Source: Rhodosalinus sp046542825 (GTDB lineage Bacteria > Pseudomonadota > Alphaproteobacteria > Rhodobacterales > Rhodobacteraceae). From it: a stretch of DNA of 13,824 nt. Location: assembly GCF_046542825.1 (NCBI RefSeq), contig NZ_JBKHAQ010000078.1:1-13824 (forward strand), read 5' to 3'. A program made the position numbers and the translations under genes. Shown in pieces: positions 12,802 through 13,824 of this stretch. Each line of letters opens with the position of its first letter. Position 1 is the stretch's first letter. The notes under the pieces were generated by a model. The model was not told the DNA's origin. It saw only the letters and a list, made by a program, of their open reading frames with translations, and did no database searches.

Positions 12802-13824
12802 TCAGTAGACCCGCGCCTTGGGCTTGATGCGCTCGAGGTCGATGCCGCCCTCGTTGTGCCCGATCAGCGGGTTGAGGTGCACCGGCCGGTAGCCAAGCCG
12901 CACCCTGTTGCCGTCAACCCAAGACAGCGTGTGCTTGCGCCATTCCTCGTCGTCGCGGTCGGGGAAATCCTCATGCGCATGTGCGCCACGGCTTTCCTTG
13001 CGCGCCTCGGCGCCCGCGATGGTTGCCAGCGCGTTGGGCATCAGGTTGGTGAGCTCCAGCGTCTCCATCAGGTCCGAGTTCCAGATCAGCGAGCGGTCGG
13101 TGACCGACAGATCGTCGATCTTGCCGGCGATCGCGGTCATCTTGTCGAGACCCTGTTTCAGCGTCTCTTCCGTGCGGAAGACGGCCGCGTCCTCCTGCAT
13201 GGTCTTCTGCATCTCGAGGCGCAGGTCCGCAGTGGGTGTTTCGCCCTTCGCATGGCGCAGCCCGTCGAAACGGTCCAGCGCCTTCTCGACGGCAGAGGCG
13301 TTCGGCACCGGCACCGGCGTGCCGCGCTCAACCACCTCGCCCGCGCGGATCGCGGCCGCCCGGCCGAACACCACGAGGTCGATCAGCGAGTTCGAGCCAA
13401 GGCGGTTCGCGCCGTGCACGCTGGCGCAGCCCGCCTCGCCCACGGCCATGAGGCCCGGCGCGATGCGGTCGGGGTCGTCCGCGGTGGGGTTCAGCACCTC
13501 GCCCCAGTAGTTCGTCGGGATGCCGCCCATGTTGTAGTGCACCGTGGGCAGGACCGGGATCGGTTCCTTGGTCACGTCCACGCCGGCAAAGATGCGCGCG
13601 GATTCGGAGATGCCGGGCAGACGTTCGGCCAGCGTCTCGGGCGGCAGGTGGTTGAGATGCAGGTGGATGTGGTCCTTGTTAGGCCCCACGCCGCGCCCCT
13701 CGCGGATCTCGATGGTCATGCAGCGGCTGACCACATCGCGCGAGGCCAGATCCTTGTAGGTGGGCGCGTAGCGCTCCATGAAGCGCTCGCCCTCGGAGTT
13801 CGTCAGATACCCGCCCTCGCCGCG
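12802..13824 (-). CDS. sdhA: Succinate dehydrogenase flavoprotein subunit, C-terminal part (5' end outside window)
   Basis: The catalytic subunit oxidising succinate to fumarate with covalent FAD. The frame is open to base 13824; 340 C-terminal residues of about 600 are present, starting RGEGGYLTNSEGERFMERYAPT. Recognisable SdhA features: HLHLNHLPPETLAERLPGI; PVLPTVHYNMGGIPTNYWGEV; the FAD/substrate segment GEAGCASVHGANRLGSNSL; and the C-terminal EEWRKHTLSWVD...GYRPVHLNPLI ending KPKARVY. The first FAD-binding domain and the flavinylated histidine lie beyond the window. An internal ATG exists at 13779, but it lies inside the conserved domain and is not the start. Confidence 0.98.
   Translation of the reverse strand, partial: RGEGGYLTNSEGERFMERYAPTYKDLASRDVVSRCMTIEIREGRGVGPNKDHIHLHLNHLPPETLAERLPGISESARIFAGVDVTKEPIPVLPTVHYNMGGIPTNYWGEVLNPTADDPDRIAPGLMAVGEAGCASVHGANRLGSNSLIDLVVFGRAAAIRAGEVVERGTPVPVPNASAVEKALDRFDGLRHAKGETPTADLRLEMQKTMQEDAAVFRTEETLKQGLDKMTAIAGKIDDLSVTDRSLIWNSDLMETLELTNLMPNALATIAGAEARKESRGAHAHEDFPDRDDEEWRKHTLSWVDGNRVRLGYRPVHLNPLIGHNEGGIDLERIKPKARVY

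Overview
The window is a high-GC chromosomal segment that reads as a member of the Rhodobacteraceae (Rhodobacter/Roseobacter/Paracoccus group, Alphaproteobacteria). The evidence is crotonyl-CoA carboxylase/reductase plus an ethylmalonyl-CoA mutase-type protein, a small alphaproteobacterial H-NS-like protein, a LuxR/LuxI pair with a small upstream ORF, and an sdhA-(small ORF)-sdhB order. No genus can be assigned from sequence alone. The window is densely coded, with no gap over about 190 bases, and I see no IS element, phage gene, CRISPR array, tRNA or rRNA.

Layout, left to right. (1) 1-3084, all on the minus strand, transcribed right to left: a 68-aa small protein overlapping a LuxR-type AHL receptor (GTG start), a LuxI-type AHL synthase, then argS (3' part cut by the window edge). 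A perfect 13-bp inverted repeat lies between the synthase and argS, and an ATGGTT/AACCAT repeat lies in front of the small ORF. (2) 3271-8164: the ethylmalonyl-CoA block. ccr and a membrane-anchored PlsB-like acyltransferase are on the minus strand; ecm diverges on the plus strand. Upstream of both ccr and ecm sits the same 10-mer, GCGCAACATT, embedded in TTGC/GCAA half-sites, a plausible shared regulator site. (3) 8345-9656, plus strand: H-NS-like protein, acylphosphatase, and DeoD purine nucleoside phosphorylase, separated by 3 and 16 bases. (4) 9660-13824, minus strand: sdhA (5' part outside the window), a small exported Cys-containing protein, sdhB, a ZIP-family-like membrane protein starting one base after sdhB, a 47-aa small protein, and a DUF1989 (urea carboxylase-associated) protein that converges on deoD with a 3-base gap.

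How the genes fit together. Ccr and Ecm are two committed steps of acetyl-CoA assimilation through the ethylmalonyl-CoA pathway. Succinyl-CoA formed downstream enters the TCA cycle, where succinate dehydrogenase (SdhAB here) oxidises succinate. The quorum-sensing module, the nucleoid protein and argS are neighbours without an obvious biochemical link. This is mainly a conserved-core region. I do not see a wholly new multi-gene system. The points most worth following up are the shared ccr/ecm element, the small ORF overlapping luxR, the ZIP-like protein lacking the usual histidines, and the small exported protein inside the sdh operon.
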